Below, in pieces: positions 12,065-22,523 of a stretch of DNA of 64,000 nucleotides (positions are counted from its first letter, which is position 1; each line of letters begins with the position of its first letter). Under the pieces are notes generated by a model. That model was given only the letters and a program-made list of their open reading frames with translations, made no database searches and was not told the DNA's origin. The stretch lies in contig OY744610.1 in assembly GCA_963556255.1 (NCBI GenBank), positions 10,657,477 to 10,721,476 on the forward strand, written 5' to 3'. The position numbers and the translations under genes are program-made. This stretch comes from Allolobophora icterica. Its lineage: Eukaryota; Annelida; Clitellata; Crassiclitellata; Lumbricidae.

Positions 12065-12479
12065 TATGTAGGTGCCTTCTCTCTTAGTCCCTTTGTGTGT
12101 AGCTGAGCTCCATTGTCATGGAGTGGCTTTAGTGAAATTGGCCCTCTTGACTTGTCACAGGACAAACGGTTGGTCATAGTGACTCATACTTATCAAGTAT
12201 TCTGACTAGGGCACGCCGCGGTGCCGCCGCCACCGATTTTTTTGATCGGCGGCGCGCCGCCGCCGCCGGCCCAAAATAACCGGCGCGCCGCCGCCGACGC
12301 TATCAAATCGGCGCAGGGCTCTATTCATCAGTGCACGAACACGCAACATCTGAACTGTTTGGAGAATTTCTGTGCCAGGAATTTGACACTGATCATATCA
12401 CCCATAGCTATCCTGCTATTGCTTAGCTGAAATCAAATTATTAAGCAACAAAGAAAACCACTGTACTAACTCACTTTAA

Positions 12480-12526
12480 ACGGAAACAATGAACGACGTA
12501 GCATCAGATAACATTATAAGGTAACT
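12480..12526 (+). repeat. Direct repeat partner of 10354-10400
   Basis: Contains ACGGAAACAATG and CATCAGATAACATTATAAGG as in the partner. The rest of 12332-13000 holds no recognised gene or repeat. Confidence 0.6.
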
Positions 12527-12999
12527 CTGAAAAGGCAGAAAAATTGCGACGAACTGCAAAATAAAGCTCGCCTACCCGGAATCCAACAGCTGGAGACATC
12601 GTCATGTAACAGTCAGACTGGTTGACCCATAGCACAAGACGAAGTCCATTATTGGCTCCAGGATGAGTCGTCACGTAATTCGCTGTATCTTTTATTTGTG
12701 ATAGAAAAGTTTACAAGCTTTTGAAATATCTCACAAATTATAGAACGCACTTACAATCTTTTAGCAACTTTATAACTTTTCAGATGGAATACTTTGCGTT
12801 TAAAGAGCGAAATTTCATAGGTAACACAGTATAACATGACCTAAGTGAAAACTTGAAAAAAACTCATCAGCAGCGCTCCAGACCAATAAAAGCGATCCCA
12901 CTTAAAACAGAACAGAGCTTAAGCACTTGCGGAGGAAAAGTGACAGACTGATTAGCTCATTTTTGATTTTAAAAGGAAGACTATGATTTAAAGGGAAGA

Positions 13000-13440
13000 C
13001 TATTCAGAGTCTACACTGGCAAAACTTCTGTAGTGGACGACCTATATGGCCCGAAGGACGATAATGATACCATGTGCAGCCGATCGGATGGACCTGCGAC
13101 CAGCAATGGATGAGGTAGATACAAAGGGATCTGAGTTAGGATGGGGCACTTCTCACTAGGCAATTTCGCATGAGAGTTAATATTTTATATTAACGGCGTT
13201 GAGATATAGGTAGCCAATGTAGAGTGTCTCGTGTGTACTCGGCGGAAATATGACTAAACTTTGAGCTGCCACCGTTCAGACGAACATTCAGAACAGACTG
13301 AAATTTCGAGATAAGAGAGGAGCTCAATCCGGATAAAACCACGAGAGGAGACAAAGGCACGGTGCAAGAGTAGCTTGTGTGGAAAGCGATCGTCGCACAG
13401 TAGGAAACTGACAAAAATGATGATAACAAGTTGTGAAAAT
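13000..13440 (-). mobile_element. L2/CR1-like LINE RT C-terminal fragment
   Basis: The minus strand reads FQSVLNVRLNGGSSKFSHIS and DTLHWLPISQRR (13210-13330). The last is the hallmark RDTLHWLPxxQR of L2/CR1-like ORF2 C-termini. Further downstream on the minus strand (13000-13120) a shifted frame gives IAGRRSIRSAAHG, also typical. Stops and frameshifts show that it is dead. Confidence 0.72.
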
Positions 13441-13524
13441 TAAATAATTACGGAATAACGCCCGACAGTATTAAAGGCTGTCAGGTTTTTCTTCAGTCTG
13501 AGGTCGTAGGAGCCATGTCGACCG

Positions 13525-13780
13525 CATGGGGGGGGTCCATAGTGTAGTGGTAACATCAAGAGGTATCGGGATCGCTTCCCGCAACCCTCCCAAATTTAGG
13601 TACACTCAGCCTTTCATTCGCGAGATGGCGCGTTGTTAAAATGAGATGTAGGACGCGATGGGTGCCTTGCATGGCTGCCGTGTACAGTAAAATTCGACTC
13701 CTGTAATAACTTGTGATCATCCGTTCATACTGATTTGTAATCATACTGCGTAATTGTCAGTTTGAAGATATTAAACGAAG
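13525..13780 (+). mobile_element. Probable tRNA-like SINE C with (ATT)n tail
   Basis: TCCATAGTGTAGTGGTAACA (13535) looks like a pol III A-box region and GGGATCGCTTCCCGC like a weak B box. Downstream GTGCCTTGCATGGCTGCC and TACTGCGTAATTGTCAGT have counterparts at 36035-36125 (GCGCCTCGCATGGCTGCC, TTACTGCGTCTGTCAGT). Both loci run directly into long (ATT)n arrays, as expected if the array grew from the SINE tail. The assignment rests on two diverged copies. Confidence 0.5.
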
Positions 13781-14135
<355 letters not shown>

Positions 14136-14144
14136 GAAAATGAT

Positions 14145-14785
14145 TTAAACGTGGAAGTAGTGTTGCCACTTGGAATATTCGATCCTTACGGGAGAAATAC
14201 ATCGCCATTGCTGACACAATTCACACCCACGAACTTGACCTTCTCGCTCTCACCGAGTCGTGGCACCACTCAACCTCGGACGTTTCAGTTTTGCGTTCGA
14301 TTCCTTCTGGCTACTCCATCTTAGATCGCCCACGCCACCCCTCCCCAGACGATGCCTCTCGTGGTGGGGGCATCGTTATCTACCACAGAGACAGTCTACA
14401 TTTAAAAAGGATTACTCTCTCCTCCTCTCCTACTACATTCGAGGCACTTGCTGACTCAGTCTCGTCGGCTCATGGTCCTCTCACAGTTCTTGCCATCTAT
14501 CGACCTGGTTCCACACCTGTCACAGCTGCGTTCTTCGTCGAGCTCTCGGCTGTCCTCGAACAGTTCGCCCTGCACAACTCTCAACTGGTCGTGCTCGGTG
14601 ATCTCAATCTCCACCTCGAGAACCCCATCTTTCAATCAACGGTCGCCTTCACTTCGACTATCGATCAGTTTGGCCTGGCACAGTCTCCTTAAGACATTTC
14701 TTTTTGACTGGGCCTGGGTCAGGAGTGCCTCTGAATAGATTCCTTGAAGGGGCGCTATATAAATGTTTTAGATAGATAGATAGAT
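14145..14785 (+). mobile_element. Internally deleted L2-like LINE: AP endonuclease joined to 3' end
   Basis: Frame 14150-14690 keeps the apurinic-endonuclease motifs in order: ATWNIRSLREKY, LLALTESWHHS, GGGIVIYHRDS, LAIYRPGS and VLGDLNLHLE (Asn, Glu, and the GDxN box). Right after FGLAQS the frame continues LKTFLFDWAWVRSASE and stops, which is the extreme C-terminus of ORF2. GGGGCGCTATATAAATG and (GATA)n follow at 14750-14786. The whole RT is missing, so this is a deletion derivative that kept the 3' recognition tail. Confidence 0.82.
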
Positions 14786-15439
14786 ACAAAACAATTCTGA
14801 ATGTGGTCTGCATTAAGCCAATCCAACGGCGTCGTTTAATGTTGCTTTTTTCAGGTTTACCGAACACTAAACCATGCTTACCTGGGTTGAATTGTAAGCA
14901 CATTCCTTGGTCAGTTATTGTCGTCTTAAAGGCCTCGCTTGACTTGCAAGGTAGATTCCCAAAGGAACACTGAAACATTTTTCTCAACTTTAAATAAATT
15001 TAAATGAATATAAAGCATACAAAACAATTATCTAATCATGTACTAGGTTTATACTCCTGAAGAATAGGCCTACATAGTCTTAAATGGCACGTATTCGCGT
15101 AACATTATTCTATCATATGCGATGGATAAAGCGCGTGAAGTCTTTTTGACATAGCAAATGTTATGTGAAGTGCAGTAATGGGACACATTGTATTGTTATA
15201 CTTATTAGGATAGATCGGGTCTTAAACATTACGGCCTCCGTTTTCATAAAGTTCTAAGCATTCCTTGCAGCATTTTACTGGAAAGAATCGATAGAGCGTG
15301 CTGAATTGGGAACCGAATTCCAAAACCTTCAAACCGGCGACCGAAGGTATGAGATTCCAACACCGCTCTGGTGAGGGGCACAGCAAAATATTCTTTTCAG
15401 ACTTACTGTGTTTTCGCTTTTAAGGGCAGCAAAGAATAT

Positions 15440-15660
15440 CAAGAGTCACAGCTTCTATTGGTCGAGTGCAGTACTTTATGATCATTAAGAGAGTGAAACA
15501 TGGGGTTAATATGCTGACATTTAGAGGTAATGGTTCTAGCAAGAGAGTTTGGGGTCATTTGTAGTTTGTGCAGATTTCACTTGATGGTACCAATGAGAAT
15601 TGAGTTGCAGTAGGCAGGTCTTCTGAAAACAAAATCATTAGGCAGTAGAACGAAGGCAGT
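15440..15660 (-). mobile_element. LINE RT C-terminal fragment
   Basis: The minus strand gives AYCNSILIGTIK, then LHKLQMTPNSLARTITSKCQ, the CNSLLxGxxK...LQxxQNSLARxIT pattern of L2-like ORF2s. A shifted relative of the LHWLP block, SLNDHKVLHSTNR, follows. Bases 14786-15440 and 15660-16185 show nothing else that can be supported. Confidence 0.65.
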
Positions 15661-16184
15661 ATAAAGCCAAAGAGACGTGATTCTAGGAATATACTGTACA
15701 TGCATGCAAAGTGCAGATAATGCAATTTTGTTTTCGCTACTGTAAGTCGTTAAAGTTTCAAAGAAACCCATCAAAGACAATCTGATGTGTCATTCTTATT
15801 TCTATGCTGCTTTTTCACTAGATTAGTTCTTATTTGTTTAGCCTCATTTGTCGCTATACAGGTGCTCTGATGCATACAATGTACATCTATACATAGGCCT
15901 ACATATGAGCGTGCGTGGATACGAAATTCTGCTGACTTGGGACTGGTTGAAATTTGCGCAAATAACGCGTCGTAACAGTAGGCCTACTAATCTTGTCAAC
16001 TGAAATGCAAGGCTCCAGAGATGTAAAGGTATCCAGATATAAAAAAAACGGTAGAATCTTGTAACAGATCGTTAAATGACAAACAGAGAATCGTAGGCCT
16101 TATGCCCAAAATAACGACAAAATTAATGCATTTCGATGTATGCAAACCACTGACGCCATATCAATAAATCAATTTATCAGAATT

Positions 16185-16265
16185 TATATAGCGCCCCTTC
16201 AAGATCTGTACTCAGAGGCGCTCCCGACCCAGGCCAGGCGGAAGTAGAGTAGTCTTAAGTAACTG
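16185..16265 (-). mobile_element. L2-like LINE 3' terminus
   Basis: The minus strand reads LKTTLLPPGLGRERL then a stop, from CGGGAGCGCCTCTGA, followed by TTGAAGGGGCGCTATATAAAT. This is the same ORF2 end plus 3' tail as at 14690-14770 and 37265-37320. Bases 16265-16780 hold no recognised feature. Confidence 0.65.
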
Positions 16266-16789
16266 GTAAACGGATAGGAAGGAACCCTGGGGAGGTCACG
16301 CAACTGCAGGAAGAGCCCATTAAGTAGACAGAAAAGAGATGAAACGATTTAGTGCTATTTGAATATTGAGGTAATGTGATCTATTGTCTTACTTTGAGCA
16401 TACTGTCCTCCGTTTTTATGCCTATATAAGTGAAAAAGGAGAACCAGTCGAAATTCCGCCTCTTTGGAAAGGTTGGTGCTGTGGGCTGTTCATTGTATTC
16501 AAAACTCGCATAAGGCGGGTAACGAATTGAAGCCAAGTTTTCTCTATCCGAACCTGAAACTTTTTAACAAACTGAAAACTGAACAACAAATTGAATTCAA
16601 GTCAAAGTTCAAACGGTCGACGAAGATCATGACAAAGAGACAATGCTAAAGAACTGGTCACACGCAAAGAAATTAATGCCCCTAGGTGAATTATTCATAT
16701 AAATATATATGCTGCGTTTTGTTTACTTATTATAATTATTATTATTGACCATAGTCCACAACGCCCAGTAGGCCCCTACTGGATTACAG

Positions 16790-17140
16790 GACCGCCTGCA
16801 CAACATCCACCTCAATTGTCCACTACAAACTGAATACTGCAACTTCATTTTCTGACAACATCGATTGCTCTAAAAAAGTCCAGACCACTCTCATCCGGCG
16901 AAGTCACAAAAACCCCCACACACGACCACTTAACCCTAGTCATCAGAACCACTTCACTGGATTGAAGTTACTCAGCGCATCCTTTACACAAATTTATATC
17001 TTACCTAAAACGCCATTCAAACTTCTCAACTCTCTTGAATTCGCCAGGTATTCACAATCCAATCCATTCCCCGTCACACCTGTCTCTATCTCGCCCTCTC
17101 TGAAATTCTGCAGCTACTCATTGATCTACGCTGCACCAGC
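16790..17140 (+). mobile_element. L2/Rex1-like LINE RT C-terminal fragment
   Basis: Shifted plus-strand frames give STSIVHYKLNTATSF (~16810-16850), EPLHWIEVTQRIL (~16950-16985) and LKFCSYSLIYAAPAA (~17100-17140), a decayed SLHWLKxTxRI...RSFRYAAPxLW signature of L2/Rex1-like elements. It runs directly into the ACT microsatellite. Dead copy. Confidence 0.62.
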
Positions 17141-17144
17141 TGCT

Positions 17145-17370
<226 letters not shown>

Positions 17371-17387
17371 CTCTACCACCACCGCCG

Positions 17388-17444
17388 CCATTATTATTAT
17401 TATTATTATTATTATTATCATAATAATTATTATAATTATTATTA

Positions 17445-17510
<66 letters not shown>

Positions 17511-17515
17511 TTTTT
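17388..17515 (+). repeat. (TTA)n microsatellite at the 3' side of the R2/R4-like element
   Basis: TTA triplets with an imperfect middle (ATAATAATTATTATAATT). It ends in a T run at 17511-17519, which on the minus strand is an A run after the retroelement 3' end, continuing as (ATA)n. Confidence 0.93.
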
Positions 17516-17519
17516 TTTT

Positions 17520-19470
17520 GCCCTGAGGTACTTCATTCCCTCAGGGACTTAGAGATTACGTTTGTTATTTTTCTGGAACGGTTATTCCTCGTCCAAGTCA
17601 GATTGGGCTGCCACCATAGAACCGCTGAAGGCTACAGCGTTGAACCGTTGGATGATAATCGAGATTCTCTGGTGTAAGAAGCTGGCCTCGCGCGGTTCCC
17701 CTGAGGTGCAAGAGAGATGTCGCCCCAAATCTGCGATAAAATCTAGGCCCTTGGTGTTAATGGGGCCCAACGTTTCCAGCGCCAGTGGTACAAAATTGTG
17801 AGTGCCAAGGAGGGTCTGGTACTTCTGCGATTTCCTTCCATCTGCTATCTCAGCAGCCGCGCCCGCGCGTGCCGCCGTTGAAGGGAGGTAGGATGGGGCC
17901 AGTGTGTCCACCACCGTGGCGTCCCATATCAGTCCTCTTCCGGCCTTCCACGGGATGAGAGTGAGGCCGTCAGGTCTTTTGCCATCCACGCGAGTCAGGC
18001 CTGCGGGCTCCTTGACCGCCGGAAACCCCGCTCTGCACAACGCCCGACAGATCAGATCGTTGATGGCAGCGTGTCGGGCCATCCGTCCGAATCCCAGGGG
18101 GCACGCAAGGCCGTGCGATCCCCTTGCTGTGACCGTCGCGCCGCACGGGCAGGTGTGCGGCTCACAGATGATTGCTCCGATCCTCAACCCGACTGCGACC
18201 CTCACCGCCTCGTCGCTCAGTCGCAAACCACACGCGGTGATGGGCAGCGTGTGGAGCCAGTCTCCTGCATGCGGCGCAGCAACCGCTCTCCATCTCGCCC
18301 GATCGTGGTTATCGACTAGTGCTAGTTCCACATCGGCACATACGCGTTTGAGGAGCGGTGCGTCCCACTTCGCCTGACTCCCCGACTGAAGCTCTGGTGT
18401 AATCGTCTGGTCTGTATTCTCTTCCCACAGATGTTGGAGACTTTCGGTCACCTGGTCTGGGCCTAGACTTAGCCCCCCCAGGATGGTAGACTGGAGTACA
18501 AGGGTGCCCGCGGCCGATGCCAAAAAGGCGGGGAGTGCCAGCGACGACACCCTTCGTACTCCGATTCCGCCCATTCTAATGGGGAGCGTTGTCTGAAGCC
18601 ACTGTTGGTCTGTCAGGCTGATGTTAAGTATGGTCTCCAGTCCCTTTCTCAGCCTCTGATCGTAGTCTTGTAAAGCCGGATGGCCCACGCAAGGAGCGCA
18701 TCGAAGACTGTACAGTAGCTTGGGAGAGCCCAGCGAGCTTCTGAAGATCAGTAGGGCGTCCTGCCGCCCTATCTTGGTCAGTCTAACCAGCGCGTTCTGC
18801 AATTCGGTTATTCTGGACTGCAGTGCTTCCTGCATGGCGGAGCCTGCCGTGAGTGGTGCGCCCAGCAGCATCGCATCGTCAGGGATGGTATATGCGAACT
18901 GTGAGAAGACAGTGTTCTCGGCCAGTCGAGAGTCTCTGGCCACCACTTCGCATTTCGCCCTGTTGAGAGTCAAGCCCAGATCGACGCAATCCGCCTCCAG
19001 CGACCGTATATCTGCCTCCACCTTCGATGACGGGCCGCCCAACGAGATGTCATCAAGGTAGCCAAACGATAATGGAGAGCATAGTTTCAAAAGAGCGGGC
19101 TGAAGAGGGAGACAGAAGAGCAGCGGACCCAGGGGGTCTCCCTGTTGAGGACCAACTCTGGACTGAATAGAATAACTGCCAAACTTGAGCGTAGATGCGC
19201 CCGCGTAGGCCAGATAACAATACGGCGCTAGCTCCGGCAGCAGCCCGCAAACCGCTGCCAGCATCCTGTCGCGGTGCATGCTGTTGAAAGCGTTGGAAAT
19301 ATCAAGTTTGACAAAGACGGCCTCGGAGTCCATCCCTGCGACGAATTGGCGCGCCGCGTGCACCGCCGCCTCCGCTCCCCCTGGCGTCGCCACTCCCAAC
19401 TGCCTGGGCGATAGGAATGATGAAATCTTTGGTATAACAGCTGCGTTTGCTCCCTTTGAGGCCAGTCTAT
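17520..19470 (-). mobile_element. R2/R4-type non-LTR retrotransposon, 5'-truncated
   Basis: It carries the long minus-strand ORF described next and a short 3' UTR (17520-17581) with a hairpin CCCTGAGGTACTTCATTCCC-type palindrome near its end. Both sides are TTA-type microsatellites (17388-17515 and 19471-19660). Elements of the R4/Dong group are known to insert into TAA-type repeats, so the flanks may be the target itself. The 5' part of ORF2 is absent and the cut falls exactly at the microsatellite. GC content is clearly above that of the surroundings. Confidence 0.75.
17582..19470 (-). CDS. Partial retrotransposon ORF: reverse transcriptase + CCHC + REL endonuclease
   Basis: The open frame runs 605 codons from the first internal ATG at 19399 and stays open upstream to the microsatellite (FLSPRQLGVATPGGAEAAVH), so the true start is missing. 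RT motifs by residue from that Met: KLDISNAFNS 31-40 with the motif A aspartate, PQQGDPLGPLLF 84-95, and YLDD 114-117, all intact. A zinc knuckle has C417, C419, H429 and C433. A restriction-like endonuclease signature follows: RPDG 475-478, then WDATVVD with D493. That CCHC-then-RPD arrangement is the R2/R4/CRE-type C-terminus. The product would copy its RNA at a nick made by its own endonuclease. No stop or frameshift interrupts the preserved part, suggesting a recent insertion. The exact clade is not resolved. Confidence 0.78.
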
Positions 19471-19665
19471 TATTATTATTATCATTGCTGCTGCTGTTGT
19501 TGTTGATGTTGTTGTTTTTGCAGTTATTATTATTATTAATATTGATATTATTATGATTATGATTATGATTATGATTATGATTATGATTATTATTATTATT
19601 ATTATTATTTTTATTTTTATTATTATTATAACTGTAATTATAATTATATTATTATCATATTTTTA
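19471..19665 (+). repeat. TTA-type microsatellite with (GATTAT)n core
   Basis: Mixed ATT/GTTGTT triplets, then seven or so GATTAT units (19552-19590) and further ATT runs. It marks the 5' breakpoint of the R2/R4-type element. Bases 19665-20190 have no recognised gene. Confidence 0.9.
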
Positions 19666-20194
19666 TTTTACCCGGTGTACAGATGATCCATCAGCACTTA
19701 AAATGGATCCGAAGAACTGTTGCTGTCTGGGTTGGCTAAGACTCGTCAAGTTCTGGCATGGAGAAAGTGCTTCAGAAGGCGACTGCATTAAGTTGTTGGA
19801 TCATAATTGTAGCGCTATTTAAATGATGGTATGTTAATCTTGAGTCTTTAGATGCATGGGTGAGAAGGCGCCCAAACTTAGTGATAAATCGAACATAACT
19901 TTGTTAATAGTGATCCGCAAGAACAATTGTGAGTTTCGAAAATACTAGTTCACAGGCGAAGACCAACAACGATTCTCACGTTCTCATCAGTCTTCAGTCA
20001 CAGGTAGTTAAGGGTAATGCCAATAACCAGGCACCTGCATGTGGTGCGGAGAAGACTTTCAAGTGCGTCTGATGGTTAGCATCAGTTAGAGACGCTTCGA
20101 GACCAGAAGCAACTTGATAAATAAGTGGTTTAACCCAGTATGATTGTTTGTGGATAAGACTCAGAGGATATTTTAACTGTATAACTGGTTGGAC

Positions 20195-20320
20195 AAATGT
20201 CCCAGTAGTGTTAGGATTTGTCCCAGTAGTTAGGCTGATTTGTCCCAGGCAATGTATGGTTAAAGTATAAGTAGTGGGACAAATGTTGGAAGAGTTTTAA
20301 GATTTGCCCCAGTAGTAAAT
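20195..20320 (+). repeat. TTTGTCCCAGTAGT short repeat cluster
   Basis: The motif GTCCCAGTAGT recurs at about 20200, 20221, and as CCCAGGCAAT and CCCCAGTAGTAAA variants up to 20313, and once more near 20632. No coding signal. Confidence 0.6.
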
Positions 20321-20334
20321 TCCCAAACAGGTCA

Positions 20335-20615
20335 TGAACTGTTTTCGGGAGATGACTTCCTAAAAAAGGTCATCAACTTTTTCTGGAGGTGAATTCCTAA
20401 AGAAAAGTCATGAAGTGTTTTCGGGAGATGACTCTTTTCAGGAGACGACTTCCTAAAAAAAGTCATCAACTTTTTTGGGGGAGAAGAATTGCGAAGAAAA
20501 GGTCATCAACGGTTTTCGGGAGGTGACTTTTTTGGGAGATGACTTCCTAAAAAAGGTCATCAACTTTTTCGGGGAGATGAATTCCCAGAAAAAGGTCATC
20601 AAAGTTTTTCCGAGA
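20335..20615 (+). repeat. Diverged minisatellite containing AAAAAGGTCATCAACTTTTT
   Basis: At least five irregular units of about 45-60 bp each hold a near-palindromic AAAAAGGTCATCAACTTTTT with a TTTCGGGAGATGACTTCC-type spacer. The core also occurs at 28417-28440 and 61603-61630 inside hAT elements. Minus-strand frames read repeated SPKKLMTFF peptides, which reflect the DNA repeat and not a protein. Confidence 0.75.
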
Positions 20616-20747
20616 TGAGTTCCAAAATTTTGTCCCAGTAGTCTAAATTCCTTAAAATATACACTGATAAGACTCGGCACTGGGTCTGCCATTTTACACT
20701 TCTCTCACCAACTCATAGCCTCAAATTGTGCGTTGTCAATGGTTTGC

Positions 20748-20778
<31 letters not shown>

Positions 20779-20945
20779 AAGAAGAAGAAGAAGAAGAAGA
20801 AGAAGAAGAAGAAGAAGAAGAAGAAGAAGAAGAAGAAGAAGAAGAAGAAGAAGAAGAAGAAGAAGAAGAAGAAGAAGAAGAAGAAGAAGAAGAAGAAGAA
20901 GAAGAAGAAGAAGAAGAAGAAGAAGAAGAAGAAGAAGAAGAGGAA
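20748..20945 (+). repeat. (AAG)n microsatellite
   Basis: About 195 bp of near-perfect AAG triplets, giving spurious poly-Lys, poly-Arg and poly-Ser/Phe frames on the two strands. Confidence 0.96.
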
Positions 20946-21790
20946 GAGGAGAAAGAAGATGAAGAACAGGAGGAGGTGGAGGAGGAGGAAGCAGAAGCAG
21001 AACGACAAGGGAGTGGATGGAAGGAGGAAGAAAGAGAACGAGGAAGGAAGAGGAAGGAGAAGGCGGATGAGGTAGTAGATGGAGGAGGAGGAAGGTGGAA
21101 CAGGAGGAGCAGGAGGTATAAGGAGGAAGAGCGAGAATAGTGTGATTGTGTGTGGATAAGATTCGGCACTGGGTGTTCTATTTTACTTTACTCGCACCAA
21201 TTGTGCCTCGTCAATGGTTTGCACATTGCTAAGTAGAAGAAGTAGAGGAAGAGAAGGAGGAGGAAGTGGAGGAGGAAGAGGAAGAGTAGGAGAAGGAGGT
21301 GTTGGGGAGGAGCAGAAGAAGAAGGTGGAGGGGAGGATGAGAAGGAGAAGGAAGGAAGATGATAAGAAAGGAGGTGAAAAGAAACGGAGGAGGAAAGATA
21401 AGGCGGAGAATGAAGATGGAGGAGATGTAATGAGAATGAGGGAGTGAACTAGGAGGGAAATGGAGGTGAATGAGGAGGTGGAAAGAGAAGTAGAACGACT
21501 AGGAAGTAGGATAAGAAGGAGGAGAAGGAGGAGGAGAAGGAAGGTGAGGAGCAGGATGGGAAGAAAGGAGACAAATATGAGGAAGAAGAGGAGGAAGAAG
21601 ATGGAAAATGAGGAGGGAGGAGAATGAGAAAGAGAAGGGGTAGGTAGAAACGGAGGATAAAAAAGAAGAAAAGAGGAAGAAGAAGGATGTGGAGGAAGGA
21701 GAAGAATTCGAGGAATTGGAAGAAGGAGGAGAATAAGAGGAAGAAAAAGAGGGAGATAAAGAAGACGAGAAGAAAGAGAAGAAGTAAAAG
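20946..21790 (+). repeat. ~850-bp polypurine (GGA/GAA-rich) tract
   Basis: The plus strand is overwhelmingly G and A, with only short breaks such as 21130-21235, and continues the AAG array. Together they form about 1 kb of purine-strand asymmetry capable of triplex-type structure. Frames in it are low complexity. The break at 21140-21235 repeats text from 20680-20745 (GTGTGGATAAGATTCGGCAC and GTCAATGGTTTGC), so part is a segmental tandem duplication. Confidence 0.85.
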
Positions 21791-21911
21791 ATGTAAAAAC
21801 TGCAAGTTACAATTATTATACTGTACACGCGCGTGAATAAACAAAACTAAAGGACTAATTCAAATAGATTTTGTACTTTAGATGAAAACAAACAAAACTG
21901 AGTTAATTACC

Positions 21912-22523
21912 CAACGAGAGGAGAATCTTTCTGCTGAACATAAACTCGGAACAGATGGTTACCGTAGGGAAGCGTAGAGATCGATTGTAAGCTACTCGAT
22001 AGTCGACTATGGTTGGATATGTCAGATAATAAGATATACGATCGTAAATCTGGAAAACCATGAAACCTACACCGAACAGTAGAAGCGTTGTCCATACAAC
22101 CTTACGGATAATGGAACCGATCTTGTGGTAGGATGGTTTGAACAAGTAAGACAAACCAGCAATGGATACTTCTTCTGCAAATATTTCCATCCGACGTCTC
22201 ATGGCCATTCTTAGTATCTTGAAGAAACTCACTCTCTCATTATCTGTGATGGTTATATTCATCTCCTCTTTGATCTCTTCCATGGCGTCGAGATTTTCTT
22301 CATCTGGATCGGTCTGGCATTCGTCAGTTACCGAATTTCTCCCACAAATTCCGGAGTTCGGTCTTGCATTGATCGCTGACTCGTCTTGAATTTCTTGCTG
22401 TTTTGCATCATACAGGTCATTCTGAATTGGGGACATTTCGCCTTCCTGCATGTATTCGAGCGTGAATGGAGGATGGCTCATCTTCGAGTTTGTCTGGAGA
22501 ATCAACGAAAATCTTGCGCTCAC
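21912..22523 (-). CDS. DEG/ENaC-family channel, first coding exon (N-terminus and TM1)
   Basis: The 206-codon frame has the family N-terminal layout: an acidic cytoplasmic stretch (residues ~66-95), FAEEVSIAGLSYLF (115-128), RKVVWTTLLLFGVGFMVFQI as transmembrane segment 1 (about 140-161), then YYLTYPTIVDY and the post-TM1 box FPTVTICSEF (185-194), one of the most conserved DEG/ENaC signatures. Such subunits assemble as trimeric Na+ channels gated by acid, peptide or force. The exon ends at TTGG|GTAATTAAC, a usable 5' splice site near 21911, so the stop at 21903 is intronic. The gating His-Gly motif before TM1 appears as Ala-Gly (IAGL). Either Met1 or Met15 could start. The extracellular and TM2 exons were not found at lower coordinates and may lie beyond the window. 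Confidence 0.83.

Larger units (their letters stand above)
10666..12323 (+). mobile_element. 1.66-kb hAT-like element with GC-rich CCG-repeat ends
   Basis: Ends are TAGAGCTCTGCGCCGG at 10666 and CGGCGCAGGGCTCTA ending at 12323, an inverted repeat with one mismatch that fits the hAT TAGNG rule. The exact 8-bp duplication TTCATCAG lies at 10658-10665 and 12324-12331. Subterminal regions are CCGCCG-rich in an otherwise AT-rich neighbourhood. The body contains SINE A (11235-11475) and a 90-bp mini element (11975-12064). The same GC-rich end occurs alone at 37533-37612. No transposase frame was recognised. Confidence 0.82.

Noticed and set aside
17904..18377. Plus-strand frames of 157 and 113 codons within 17.9-19.1 kb
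   Set aside because: Shadows of the GC-rich retrotransposon ORF on the minus strand.
20335..20615. CRISPR-like array
   Set aside because: Units are irregular, spacers are not unique, and this is an animal genome.
20453..20692. 79-codon minus-strand frame with repeated SPKKLMTFF peptide
   Set aside because: The peptide repeat mirrors the DNA minisatellite, which is also read in other frames at 28.4 and 61.6 kb.
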